A DNA stretch of 34,094 bases. Origin: a virus. The notes under the pieces were generated by a model. That model did not search any database and was not told where the DNA came from. It was given only the letters and a program-made list of their open reading frames with translations. This document shows, one piece after another, positions 12,510 through 20,723 of the stretch. How positions within the stretch are numbered: position 1 is the first letter of the stretch; every line of letters begins with the position of its first letter. The position numbers and the translations under genes are program-made. Location: IMG/VR virus record IMGVR_UViG_3300028571_000064, positions 1-34,094 of that record; one strand, written 5' to 3'.

Positions 12510-12939
12510 ATGCGAAATAGTGAAACATTGTTTTAAAGGTAAATCGTACAATGGCCAGTCCATCGCTGCGAGGTTCGGGTACTTGCTCGGTGCGCTCGAG
12601 TGCTGAGTAGGTTTCGGTTTCAAATCCCTGCAGGGACTTGAATACATCGTCGGCAGTGGTAAGGTAGGCCAATGAACGCTCGCGGGCAGCTTCGGTCGAT
12701 GCCTGTGAGGTTCGGCCATTGGTGGCGTCAAATACAAGTCGCACCTGAATGTTGGCATTTACAAGTTGTGAACCTCCTCCAAGCTCTTCGGGGTTGGGGA
12801 ATGATATGCGTACCAATGCAGCCGGGTACTTGAGCGATGGGCGTTCGGCATTGTCTGTTTGCCCGTTGTCCAGGTCTATCCATTTTATGGCGGACACGGT
12901 GGAAAGTTGGGCGGAGATGGTGAGAAATAGGTTTTTCAT
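12508..12939 (-). CDS. Putative tail/head completion protein
   Basis: 143 residues, last gene of the leftward block, after the virion morphogenesis gene. The sequence contains IKWIDLDNGQ, YPAALVRISF and IVRFTFKTMF beta strands, resembling small head-tail or tail-terminator proteins of Mu-like phages. Position fits a gp37-like role. No certain family match; the assignment rests on order and length. Confidence 0.45.
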   Translation of the reverse strand: MKNLFLTISAQLSTVSAIKWIDLDNGQTDNAERPSLKYPAALVRISFPNPEELGGGSQLVNANIQVRLVFDATNGRTSQASTEAARERSLAYLTTADDVFKSLQGFETETYSALERTEQVPEPRSDGLAIVRFTFKTMFHYFA

Positions 12940-13008
12940 AATTTAATGTCGAATTAGTGATGTTACTGCTGTATTTTAAACTCTTTAGTGTCTCGAAATA
13001 CTCAACTA

Positions 13009-13506
13009 CTAAAGGTTTAAAATACGTTTTATTTCCCGTTCAATTTTTGCCGTAATGGCGGCGTTTAGCACCTCAGACTTACCAATGAATGGGCGGGCTT
13101 TCATAATGTGCTCTTTTTTACCAAATATTTTGGCGGGCAGTCCAAACTGGTGAACGGCTGCGTATGGTTTATCACTTCCCACAGTTACGCGGTCGGCCTT
13201 AACCACGTAATGAATGGAGTTTTTAAGCTCCGTAGTTTCGCCGGTCAAAATTTTGTCCTGGGTGCGAGTTTGCGAGAACCGGTCTTTGTTAGTTCTTGAA
13301 AATCCATACCACTCACTTTCGGGCTTTCGGCGCTCTACGTTGCTCCACTTTTTTACTGTTTTGTCCGTAAATCCCTCCTCCACAAAACTTTTATTGTAAT
13401 GCCTTACCGCTTCCACGCCAATGATAATAGGAAGGTCCTGTTTTTTGAACTCCTTTAATTCATTTATATGTGCCTTCACTATGGCTTGCATTTGTTCGGG
13501 TGTCAT
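13009..13506 (-). CDS. Phage virion morphogenesis protein (Mu gpG-like)
   Basis: 165 residues with the signature of the virion morphogenesis / tail completion family: YAAVHQFG, then MKARPFIGKSEVL near the C-terminus, preceded by the KWSNVERRKPESEWYG region and the TGETTELKNSIHYVV segment. In Mu-like phages this protein completes heads or tail joining. The gene lies between a repeat (13522) and the next structural gene in the leftward block. Start at MTPEQMQ. Confidence 0.75.
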   Translation of the reverse strand: MTPEQMQAIVKAHINELKEFKKQDLPIIIGVEAVRHYNKSFVEEGFTDKTVKKWSNVERRKPESEWYGFSRTNKDRFSQTRTQDKILTGETTELKNSIHYVVKADRVTVGSDKPYAAVHQFGLPAKIFGKKEHIMKARPFIGKSEVLNAAITAKIEREIKRILNL

Positions 13507-13521
13507 AATTTTTCATTTATA

Positions 13522-13560
13522 GACCTCACCCATAACCCCTCTCCTTGAGGAGAGGGGAAT
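13522..13560. repeat. Palindromic interspersed repeat, long form
   Basis: GACCTCACCCATAACCCCTC ... GAGGAGAGGGGAAT: hairpin arms CCCCTCTCCT / AGGAGAGGGG. Same family as 9407-9442 and 14927-14964. It lies just upstream of the leftward gene at 13009. Confidence 0.8.
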
Positions 13561-13638
13561 AAGACGAAGTTTTGAGTTAAATTTGCACTTAAATAGCAAT
13601 TAATTAGGGTTTAAAGTACCATTTATTGAAAAATGTTG

Positions 13639-13735
13639 TACTTTTGTAGGACAAAGGAGAAAGTTCAATTGAGTGATGCCCAGGTTGTACCTGTAAGCCC
13701 TATCTTATTGGATTTTCTCTTTTTATTTGTTTTTT
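13639..13735 (+). ncRNA. Candidate small RNA converging on the portal gene
   Basis: TACTTTTG at 13639-13646 matches TAnnTTTG although no TTG is at the ideal -33 distance. Downstream, AAAGGAGAAA (about 13655-13664) can pair with TTTTCTCTTT (about 13716-13725), with an inner hairpin CAGGTtgtACCTG (13681-13693), then a T-rich tail. Together they look like a short transcript with an intrinsic terminator. Its 3' part overlaps the portal gene's 3' end on the opposite strand, so it might act antisense. Evidence is structural only. Confidence 0.3.
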
Positions 13736-16345
13736 AGCCAAAAAGTCATCTTCATTCTCAATAGTGTAGGGCTTGATTTCACCTTTCTTGGTTACTTTTA
13801 AATTGATATAGCAGGTTTCACCTCCAATTTCGGATTTATAATATATCCAGTAATCCACATCATCGTGTTTTTGCTTTCCATTAATTCTCTCATCCTCTGC
13901 CCAACCATAGTACTCAGACTTTTTAAATAAACTCTTCATAGTCATTACTGCTTTATCTCTAGCAACAGGGTCATTAATTCCTTTTGATAACAGCGTTTTT
14001 ACAGAAGACCTTGTAATGGTTAGTTTATCTATATAATCATCCTTTATAGACACCAAATACGGTTTATCGATTTCAATCTTTTTAGTTGCCCACACTTTTA
14101 CCTTTATTCTTGACTCAACAATTCTAGCCTTTTTTGCCTCTGCATTCCACATCCAGTCTTTGGCGATAATTTCAATTGAACTTCTTACTTTTTCACTGCA
14201 TGACTTTACGTATGGGTGTTCGGCCATGTTTACTATCTCGGCTGTTTCGGCTGGATTATTGGCAAATATAATGTCCAGCTGCGTGTCATCTTCGGGCGCA
14301 TCGGTTACTTCTTTGTCGGTTTGCTCCACTGAGCACTCGCATCCCCAGTCGGAAGGTGGTAAGTGCTTTTTCCACCATGGGTGGTTTATGGGCAGTATGG
14401 TTCCAACCCATGCGGCGTGTTCCTCCCGCGGTGTGGCTGCCGTGCTGGCCATGTATTCCATATTTGGGTACAAGTGGGCAGTAGCTTGAAAGCCTTTCAC
14501 CTTGGTGGCCATACGTGCAGAGCGCACGGCGGTGTTGTACTCCGTTTTGAGCCAATTCTCGTTATAATCGGATTTTATACTTGTGCCAAGTACCGATTTA
14601 CGGAAATTGTCATACGACCTTAAATTACCGTCGGCATCCAATAATTGAGCAGCTATATCCTTGCCCTGGGCATGTGTTTTGAACGCAGCAAATATGGCTG
14701 TATTTTGCTTGAACTCGTTTATAAATGCTTCGTTTTTTTTGCCAAACTCAGAAACCAGCCCACGTCCAAAAACACTGGCAATTCCGTAATCAATGGCTTG
14801 TTGAAAAGCCTTGTTTGATATATCAAAGAGTGGTTTTGATACCAACGGCATATCATTTGGATTTATGCCATATTGCTTATAGATATCATTTAATGCTTTG
14901 TCGAACAGCTTGTCAATGTTTATGCCAACCTCACCCCCGACCCCTCTCCCAGAGGAGAGGGGAGATGAATCGGTCAGGCTAATGCCTGTGTGTTTTATAG
15001 AGCTCGTTGATTTGTCTGCTAAGTTCAGTCCTGCCCGGCTCCTCGTTGTCCGGGCGTTGACGAAAAAATTGTACATCTTTTCGAATGTTTCAATATCATC
15101 ATCACTCAATTTTACCTCTGCCTTTTTTGGGGACTTTGGTGACGGTGCCGGTTCTGGTGGAACCGGGGCGTTTGGGTCAACTGGAGCATTTGGGTCAACT
15201 GGTGCTGGTTGTGAGCTTTTTTTTGCAATAATATCTCCATCAGCTGGTTGTGGAAGCCCATATTTGTCATGAAAATAATAAGCCGGTATTTCAATGATTT
15301 CACTCAGCTTTACCAGTTCATCAACCGTTAGGTCTTTTAATGCCTTTGGAAAATTGAACGCACCATCTTTTACTTTGTATCCGCGTGCTTCAAGTATGGG
15401 CTTCAACTTTTTGTTGAGAATGCGTTGTACAAAACGCAAATCTGCTTTGTTGAGTTCTTCCTCCACATCCTTATGTACATTACTTTGCGACATGCTAGAA
15501 CCGTCCATTGTAGTCATGGTCTGACTTAAAACGGTAATCAACATAAACTCCTGCAGCGTGGATATAAAGTCCTTGTATAAACCAGAGCCGGCACTTCCGC
15601 TTAAGGTGGTAGTTTCGATATCGGTTTCCTTTGGTACTATCAGCGTGGCAGCTGCACCCTGTGCATCGAAAGCTTCCTGCAACTGTTTTCGCGCTTCGGT
15701 ATCGTAAATTGAATACTTGCCCACACGCTGTGGCATGCCAAATAGTTCTACCATTTGCGCCCAGTCGCCCAATCCACCGCGTTGCATAATCACATAGGGT
15801 GCGGCACGGTGTAAAAGTCCGTATTTTGTTGAGCGGTTTTTTATTTCAATCACATTGGGAGCATCACCATAAGAAATGCCAGCATCATAATCAGACTCAT
15901 TAATGGCAATGAGCTGCTTATCGGTACGGATGTGTTTACGCGGTGCGGAATAGACATTAAAACCGTTTGAGAAATCAAACTCAAGCACGGTGACGTACTC
16001 AAAAATAGATTGCATTATTTCTTCGAGCATAAACTCAAATTCGTCAGAATCTATCAAATCTATCATCTCATCTGACTCCGTTCCGTCGGCAAACTGAAAG
16101 GTAAGGTCTGCGCCCTTCACTGCACGAATGCGCTTATCTATGGCATCGGCAAGGATACCATCCGTTTTTAGTAGTTCGTATAAATCGAATAGTTCCTTGT
16201 ACTTACCAACATCGGCAGATTTGAGCGCGTTTGTCCATTTTTCCATGGATAGTAAACTTCTGTTTACCGGCTTAACAATGACTTGGTTTACAATTATGGA
16301 TTGATTCTTACCGCCTTTTTTGACGGTGGCTTTTACATCAGTCAT
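13700..16345 (-). CDS. Portal (DUF935)-Mu F-like head protein fusion with extra C-terminal domain
   Basis: 881 residues, larger than Mu gp29 alone. Residues ~20-400 look like the DUF935 portal (MEKWTNALKSADVGKYKELF, LDFSNGFNVYSAPRKHI, ADGDIIAKKSSQ). After a Pro-rich linker and an inserted repeat (14927-14964, residues ~460-473), residues ~480-690 resemble the Mu F-like minor head protein, with AARSARMATKVKGF-type helix and ATPREEHAAWVGTILPINHPWW. Residues ~750-881 (KVWATKKIEIDKPYL, YYGWAEDERING, YWIYYKSEIGGETCYI) are additional and may be a PBECR-type nuclease domain as reported in some phage head proteins; that is a weak resemblance. The stop at 13700 overlaps the proposed sRNA. Confidence 0.8.
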   Translation of the reverse strand: MTDVKATVKKGGKNQSIIVNQVIVKPVNRSLLSMEKWTNALKSADVGKYKELFDLYELLKTDGILADAIDKRIRAVKGADLTFQFADGTESDEMIDLIDSDEFEFMLEEIMQSIFEYVTVLEFDFSNGFNVYSAPRKHIRTDKQLIAINESDYDAGISYGDAPNVIEIKNRSTKYGLLHRAAPYVIMQRGGLGDWAQMVELFGMPQRVGKYSIYDTEARKQLQEAFDAQGAAATLIVPKETDIETTTLSGSAGSGLYKDFISTLQEFMLITVLSQTMTTMDGSSMSQSNVHKDVEEELNKADLRFVQRILNKKLKPILEARGYKVKDGAFNFPKALKDLTVDELVKLSEIIEIPAYYFHDKYGLPQPADGDIIAKKSSQPAPVDPNAPVDPNAPVPPEPAPSPKSPKKAEVKLSDDDIETFEKMYNFFVNARTTRSRAGLNLADKSTSSIKHTGISLTDSSPLSSGRGVGGEVGINIDKLFDKALNDIYKQYGINPNDMPLVSKPLFDISNKAFQQAIDYGIASVFGRGLVSEFGKKNEAFINEFKQNTAIFAAFKTHAQGKDIAAQLLDADGNLRSYDNFRKSVLGTSIKSDYNENWLKTEYNTAVRSARMATKVKGFQATAHLYPNMEYMASTAATPREEHAAWVGTILPINHPWWKKHLPPSDWGCECSVEQTDKEVTDAPEDDTQLDIIFANNPAETAEIVNMAEHPYVKSCSEKVRSSIEIIAKDWMWNAEAKKARIVESRIKVKVWATKKIEIDKPYLVSIKDDYIDKLTITRSSVKTLLSKGINDPVARDKAVMTMKSLFKKSEYYGWAEDERINGKQKHDDVDYWIYYKSEIGGETCYINLKVTKKGEIKPYTIENEDDFLAKKQIKRENPIR
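14927..14964. repeat. Palindromic repeat inserted in frame in portal fusion gene
   Basis: CCTCACCCCCGACCCCTCTC ... GAGGAGAGGGGAG. Read leftward it encodes SPLSSGRGVGGEVG, a translation typical of this repeat family. It lies in the linker between the portal and Mu F-like parts and keeps the frame open. Confidence 0.8.
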
Positions 16346-16362
16346 ATTCTTATTTTATTGTG

Positions 16363-16382
16363 GTCGGAGTTGGAACTCCAAC
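16363..16382. repeat. Palindrome GGAGTTGGAACTCC
   Basis: GTCGGAGTTGGAACTCCAAC in the 44-bp gap between the portal fusion and DUF1320 gene. It is related to the ACAGAGTTGGAACTCTGT repeats at 18971-19018. Confidence 0.65.
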
Positions 16383-16389
16383 CTCCCGA

Positions 16390-16800
16390 TTAAAAATGAT
16401 TTACTCGTTTTGGGTTAGAACTGTACAAAATTGTACCAGTTTGGTCGGCTACTGGTAGTGCGGGTAGGTCTGGGTTACGATCTCCTTTTTGTACTGCCTT
16501 GAGCCATGATTGTGCATCGTCATAGCGTTTTGCTCTTAGCTTCATATCCGTGTTTACATTGCACAGATTAACAAAATGCCACACTGCTACATCCTTTACA
16601 AAAACAATGAGTAGCGCATTGCGAGCCGCTCCTGTTTTGGCAAATTCGGCTGCCATATCAAAAGCAGATAAGTAGCTTTTTACCTCTACATACGCGGCAT
16701 CGATAGCAGCTTGTAATAAGGTTTCGTCACCGTCCGAAATGGCCTCAATTTGTTCCGTATTTAGGTGAGTAGTAATTTCTGCAGTACTGATGTATGACAT
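16390..16800 (-). CDS. DUF1320 protein (Mu gp36-like)
   Basis: 136 residues with the DUF1320 pattern: an opening helix (YISTAEITTHLNTEQIEAI), then LLQAAIDAAYVEVKSYLS and VKDVAVWHFVNL with RAKRYDDAQSWLKAVQKGD. Mu gp36 is a head-proximal structural or assembly protein. Located between the putative structural protein at 16803 and the portal fusion, as in Mu-like head-tail joining regions. Confidence 0.75.
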   Translation of the reverse strand: MSYISTAEITTHLNTEQIEAISDGDETLLQAAIDAAYVEVKSYLSAFDMAAEFAKTGAARNALLIVFVKDVAVWHFVNLCNVNTDMKLRAKRYDDAQSWLKAVQKGDRNPDLPALPVADQTGTILYSSNPKRVNHF

Positions 16801-16802
16801 AA

Positions 16803-17219
16803 TTATTTTAAGTTTTTAGCGGTTTGATAAACGATGTTTATTCCTGGTACTTCTATGTTATAAATGGGGTGAGAATTAACGTGTCCCTGCGTGTCGTAAA
16901 GTTGAATGCCTTTCATTTTTTCGAGCGACATGCCTGTTTTAATGACCCGTTCATTTTTTAGCCATTGCACCTGTTTTCGGTTTACAACCCGGTACTTTCC
17001 GCCTAGAAAATAAATGTAGGTTCGTTTTCCTTTTCGAGCCCCCCTGCCCCCCATAAGGGGTGTGCCGGCAGCTAGTTTTTCGGCTTGCCTTACTGCTTTT
17101 ACAAAATGTAGCCTGTTGGCTCGCCATTTGGTTCGGGTAATAAGGAACCATTTAATAAAGCCCCCTAACCCCCTCAAGGGGGAATTAGAGTTAGTATTGT
17201 TTTTTTTGTTTGTTTCCAT
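16803..17219 (-). CDS. Hypothetical structural-region protein with two repeat insertions
   Basis: 138 residues. The N-terminal 20 residues (NKKNNTNSNSPLRGLGGFIK) are encoded by a palindromic repeat copy, and residues ~53-62 (GTPLMGGRGARKG) by a second related repeat (17038-17066). The remaining conserved-looking core, KWRANRLHFVKAVRQAEKLA and YIYFLGGKYRVVNRKQVQWL, may be the ancestral protein. A start further in is possible, but no ATG is better placed. No family recognised; in the place of a head-tail protein between DUF1320 and terminase. Confidence 0.6.
   Translation of the reverse strand: METNKKNNTNSNSPLRGLGGFIKWFLITRTKWRANRLHFVKAVRQAEKLAAGTPLMGGRGARKGKRTYIYFLGGKYRVVNRKQVQWLKNERVIKTGMSLEKMKGIQLYDTQGHVNSHPIYNIEVPGINIVYQTAKNLK
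17038..17066. repeat. Degenerate palindromic repeat within gene
   Basis: GCCCCCCTGCCCCCCATAAG followed by GGGTGTGCC. Short hairpin arms CCCC/GGGG, related to the CCCCCTAACCCCCTCAAGGGGG family. Read in frame by the leftward gene. Confidence 0.6.
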
Positions 17220-17316
17220 GTGTGTGTTGTTTACTAATAAAGCCCCCTAACCCCCTCAAGGGGGAATTAGAGTTAGTATTGTTTGTTTGTTTGTTTGTTT
17301 GTTTGTTTGTTTGTTT
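17153..17316. repeat. 82-bp tandem duplication with (GTTT)9 tract
   Basis: The segment beginning TAATAAAGCCCCCTAACCCC occurs at 17153 and again at 17235, 82 bp apart; each includes the palindromic repeat (17158-17187 and 17240-17269). The second copy ends in nine tandem GTTT units (17281-17316), whereas the first has only TTTTTTTGTTTG. On the coding strand this is (AAAC)9 upstream of the gene starting at 17219. The upstream copy has ACG where the downstream gene copy has the start ATG. Confidence 0.8.
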
Positions 17317-17330
17317 CCGTGTGTTGTTTC

Positions 17331-18866
17331 CTAATATCGTTTACTATTTGTTCGCTTCACTCCGGTAACAATGCTTCCACCAGTTATTGTTAGTGCTTTG
17401 TTATTGCAAATAAATACGCCTCCTTCTATTGCATCCGGGCCATCGGCGGGGGCTTTCATTGTTGCCGAAAACAGTTTGAACTGTTCCTCCAGCCGGAGCA
17501 TGTGTGGATTGTTTTTTTCCTTTATATTGAAAATCAACTTTCCGGTTCGTACTAGGGGCTCAAGGTTACCTTCAATACGGCTGAACTTGTCGGGCTTGCG
17601 CCTTGCGTCAGGGATCACTCCAATGTGGTGGCTACGTTCCTGCCCTTTTCTGAAAAACAGTGGCATAAATACCTGTTCGAAAAATGGGTCTTGCAACGTA
17701 TTGTTTTCGATATAGTTATATATCTGTGTGCGCTGCTTGGTATAATCCTCAATGGCATAAAACCAATCTACAAATTCGTCATTGGTTACCCTATCGAGAA
17801 AACCGTAAATGACATAAAATTGACCGCCATCGCTGCCGATAAGCCAAAGTGCTTTTGTAGAATTTTTGCGGTCGCCTACGTTGTTCGATGGGCTTGGGTC
17901 GGCATAGGCAATGAGGAACTTGAATTTATTAATGGCTGGAACTTCGCCCCATGTAAGCTCTTTAAAAATGTCACCTTCCGAAATTGGATTATTAAAACAT
18001 TCGGCTTGCTGTGCCTTTGTACTCATTTTGCTAAGTACGCGGTCAATTTGCTCCTCGCTGTTTTTTGATGGCCAGCTGCTTTTACCGTCCTTGTTACGGA
18101 TATTTACAATGTCGTGTTTATCGGCACGCTTGGCGGCACGCGTTACGCAACAATCGCGGGCAATGATATTGCCAAGTACCAGGAATAAAAGCGGCTTGGA
18201 AACAGAGCGTGTCATGTAAAGCGCACGTTCTATCCAGTCGAAGCGTTTATCAATGGTATCTTTGTTCCGACAGTCCTCGTCGGTGTCGATATCGGTAATC
18301 AGAATGGAATCAGGTCGTAAGTTTTCGTTTTTCTTACCCCGAGGACTTTGCCCCGCACCGAGTGCTACATAGCGAGCTCCGCATCGGGTGGTAAAATTTC
18401 CTGACTCCCAAGTTCCAAATGTTTTTTGCTCGCCGTAATATGCTATTATCCGCTGGTTGGCTTCAAAGTTGAGCATGTAAGGCTTTAGCAAATCACAGGC
18501 AGCATCGTAGGAACTGGATACAAAAAGAGTGAAGCGTTTTTTACCAGTAAGGTTGAGGAACATCATTGCCATCATGGTGACGGTATCTTTGGCCAGCTCA
18601 CGACTCCAACTGTTTACTTCGTACCACTCATCGTTTTCGGTGATGCGTTTTATGAACTTTAAATGGAATGGGGCGAAGTCGGCAGTAGCATAGTTCGGAA
18701 ACATATACTTACACCATTCCGCAGGACGTGCCTCGAGGTACTTACGATGCTTTTCGATATCCGCTGTCGTTTTATTGTACTCAAGTGCCGTGTCGGTAAT
18801 GAGTGCCTTTCGGTATTCGTCCCATTCCTTTAATGCCTTTTTTTTATCTGAAAGTGATGTTGCCAT
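17331..18866 (-). CDS. terL: Large terminase subunit (Mu gp28-like)
   Basis: 511 residues. The ATPase has the terminase Walker A variant SRELAKDT (88-95) and Walker B ILITDIDTDED (188-198). The nuclease has IAYADPSPS (Asp 323) and the later PDAIEGG (477-483). The WCKYMFPNYAT and APFHLKFI N-terminal motifs are of the large terminase. It packages phage DNA into heads. Mu-like phages carry this upstream of portal. It is preceded (leftward) by the small terminase-like gene. Confidence 0.85.
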   Translation of the reverse strand: MATSLSDKKKALKEWDEYRKALITDTALEYNKTTADIEKHRKYLEARPAEWCKYMFPNYATADFAPFHLKFIKRITENDEWYEVNSWSRELAKDTVTMMAMMFLNLTGKKRFTLFVSSSYDAACDLLKPYMLNFEANQRIIAYYGEQKTFGTWESGNFTTRCGARYVALGAGQSPRGKKNENLRPDSILITDIDTDEDCRNKDTIDKRFDWIERALYMTRSVSKPLLFLVLGNIIARDCCVTRAAKRADKHDIVNIRNKDGKSSWPSKNSEEQIDRVLSKMSTKAQQAECFNNPISEGDIFKELTWGEVPAINKFKFLIAYADPSPSNNVGDRKNSTKALWLIGSDGGQFYVIYGFLDRVTNDEFVDWFYAIEDYTKQRTQIYNYIENNTLQDPFFEQVFMPLFFRKGQERSHHIGVIPDARRKPDKFSRIEGNLEPLVRTGKLIFNIKEKNNPHMLRLEEQFKLFSATMKAPADGPDAIEGGVFICNNKALTITGGSIVTGVKRTNSKRY

Positions 18867-18879
18867 TGTGTGCTCAGTT

Positions 18880-18948
18880 TTATGATGCTTTCAATTCCGT
18901 ATAGAATTGACTCCAGCGTTCGAGTGCTGTTTTTACTTCAATTGCCAT
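18880..18948 (-). CDS. Possible 22-aa peptide between terminase genes
   Basis: ATG at 18948-18946 opens a frame MAIEVKTALERWSQFYTELK + 2 residues ending in TAA at 18880. It fits the operon, 13 bp upstream of the terminase start. The helical, compact composition is plausible, but at this length chance is a real alternative. Confidence 0.3.
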   Translation of the reverse strand: MAIEVKTALERWSQFYTELKAS

Positions 18949-18970
18949 GTGTTTGGTTTTTTTAGTGGTG

Positions 18971-19018
18971 TGACAGAGTTGGAACTCTATTGTCCCTGAC
19001 AGAGTTGGAACTCTGTCA
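18971..19018. repeat. Pair of ACAGAGTTGGAACTCTGT palindromes
   Basis: Two nearly identical palindromes (TGACAGAGTTGGAACTCTAT at 18971 and TGACAGAGTTGGAACTCTGT at 18998) sit between the small peptide and the small terminase gene. Same sequence family as 16363 and, with base changes, as 23799-23855. Confidence 0.75.
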
Positions 19019-19037
19019 TCCCCGTCCCGCCTGGTTA

Positions 19038-19505
19038 TTACTTGAGAGTTGATTTTATATATGAGTTGAAAATGTCGGACAGCTCCTTGGCCTTTTCATT
19101 ATCGACCTGACGTAGCCACTCCAGCAGTTTGATTGACACATTAATTACATCTACAATACCACATTCCACTTCCAGGGCTTTTAAATCTGATACTAGCTTA
19201 CGCCGGATATTTGATTCGTCCTTGTCGGGGAATCGATGATTTTCATCGCGGCTTGCAATAAGATTGTCGAGCTGCGTGAGTTGGTTGATGGTGGAGCGAT
19301 ACCGTTCATCTCTGGTGACTGAAATGGCTTTGCGGTAGTCTTCCCAGTTTCCTGCTTTTACCCACTTGCTCACCGTTACTTCACTCACATCGGCTTTTAA
19401 AGCAATTTCCTTTTGTGAAAGTTTGTCGTAAACGAACAGCATTTTAGCATAGTCATATAATGCGTCCATTTCCTGCTTAGTACGTTTTTTCTTCTTGTCG
19501 GCCAT
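19038..19505 (-). CDS. Small terminase-like protein (DUF1804-like, HTH)
   Basis: 155 residues from MADKKKKR; the upstream frame to 19529 is not favoured. A helix-turn-helix is evident at residues ~25-50 (LSQKEIALKADVSEVTVSKWVKAGNW), as in DNA-recognising small terminase / Mu gp27-like proteins. C-terminal helices (IRRKLVSDLKALEVECGI) should form the oligomerisation part. First gene of the leftward structural block, adjacent to the divergent control region. Confidence 0.7.
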   Translation of the reverse strand: MADKKKKRTKQEMDALYDYAKMLFVYDKLSQKEIALKADVSEVTVSKWVKAGNWEDYRKAISVTRDERYRSTINQLTQLDNLIASRDENHRFPDKDESNIRRKLVSDLKALEVECGIVDVINVSIKLLEWLRQVDNEKAKELSDIFNSYIKSTLK

Positions 19506-19655
19506 TATTACATGTTTAATTTTGAGCAAAATAACGGCTTTTAGTGCTGATACAAAAAAAATAATGACAAATTGGCAGTACTTTTTTAATTGGTGATATT
19601 TTACCTATTCCTTTGCATACAATTAAACCAGAAAACATTTAAACGATATTCAATC
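19506..19655. promoter_or_regulatory. Divergent late control region
   Basis: 150 bp between the leftward terminase block and the rightward protease/capsid block. On the minus strand TTG-N18-TTATTTTG near 19548-19520 is close to the -33/-7 form. On the plus strand TATTCCTTTG near 19608 is a looser candidate. Late expression of both modules must start here or be read from outside, so a late activator is likely to bind; no operator is obvious. Confidence 0.4.
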
Positions 19656-20660
19656 ATGGCAAAAAAACCCATTCCATTTGTAATTCTTGATTCTACTGTT
19701 TTAACCAACGGAATTCGCGTAATGGTGGCAGGGGTGGACATTGAGCAGTTTAAAAAGAATCCAGTTGTGCTATTCGACCACAGCGATTATTCATTGCCCA
19801 TTGGGCGCATGGAAAATGTACGAAAGGAGAATGACCAGATTTTGGGAGATGTACTTTTCGACTACGATGACAAAGATGAATACGTGCAGCGCATTATTGG
19901 AAAGGTAGAGCGCGGATACATTAAAGCGTGTTCGCCGGGGCTGGTAGAACTGGAAGGAACGGACGACACACTCTATAAACTGGAAGGTCAGGACAATGTA
20001 ACCATCACCGCCTGTCGCTTGCGTGAGGTGAGTATTGTTGCCATTGGAAAGAATCACAATGCGCTGCGCCTGTTTGACAAGGACGGTGCTGAAATACAGT
20101 ATAAGGAAAACCCAAAACTGTCACTATCGGATTTCATTATTCACTCAAAAATAAATTTAGAAATGAAAATTAATCTATCAAAACTCAATTTGAGCGACGG
20201 AGCAACCGACGAACAAATTAATCAGGCCATTGAATTGTTGCTTAGCGACAAACAAAAAGCCGTAACGGAAAAGGCAGCTGCCGAGGCTAAAGTATTGGAA
20301 CTGTCGGATAAGCTGACTGCTATTGATGCCGAAAAAGTGACTGCCCGTAAAGCTGAAGCTTTGAACCTTACCGATGCTGCCATCAAAGATGGTCGCTTGG
20401 ACGCAAAAGCCAAAGAGGCTACGCTTAATTTGTTCGACAAAGATTTTGAAGGTGCAAAAACCATGCTTGACAGCATTACAAAACCGGGGTCAATAAAAGC
20501 GGCTTTGAACGCTGGCGACAAAACCGAAACAGCCAAAATGGAGGCAATGACATGGGACGAGATGGACAAAAAGAACCTGCTCCTGAACTGTAAGGATACC
20601 GCTCCTGAGGTTTACAAAAGCAAGTTTAAAGAAAAATTTGGACACGAGCCAGCAGTCTAG
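19656..20660 (+). CDS. Prohead serine protease fused to scaffold
   Basis: 334 residues from MAKKPIPF. N-terminal domain (1-110) matches HK97-type prohead protease: VVLFDHSDYSLPIG with catalytic His (~42) and KACSPGLVE with catalytic Ser (~93). Residues ~175-290 are Ala/Lys/Asp-rich coiled-coil (KAAAEAKVLELSDKL), a scaffold. In Mu I and Z are the equivalents. The protein directs procapsid assembly and is then degraded. Next gene is the capsid. Confidence 0.85.
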   Translation: MAKKPIPFVILDSTVLTNGIRVMVAGVDIEQFKKNPVVLFDHSDYSLPIGRMENVRKENDQILGDVLFDYDDKDEYVQRIIGKVERGYIKACSPGLVELEGTDDTLYKLEGQDNVTITACRLREVSIVAIGKNHNALRLFDKDGAEIQYKENPKLSLSDFIIHSKINLEMKINLSKLNLSDGATDEQINQAIELLLSDKQKAVTEKAAAEAKVLELSDKLTAIDAEKVTARKAEALNLTDAAIKDGRLDAKAKEATLNLFDKDFEGAKTMLDSITKPGSIKAALNAGDKTETAKMEAMTWDEMDKKNLLLNCKDTAPEVYKSKFKEKFGHEPAV

Positions 20661-20723
20661 CCTGTAGTTATTAGTAAATAGTTTATAGTAAAATTTTAAA
20701 AACAACAATTAATTTTTTAAGGT

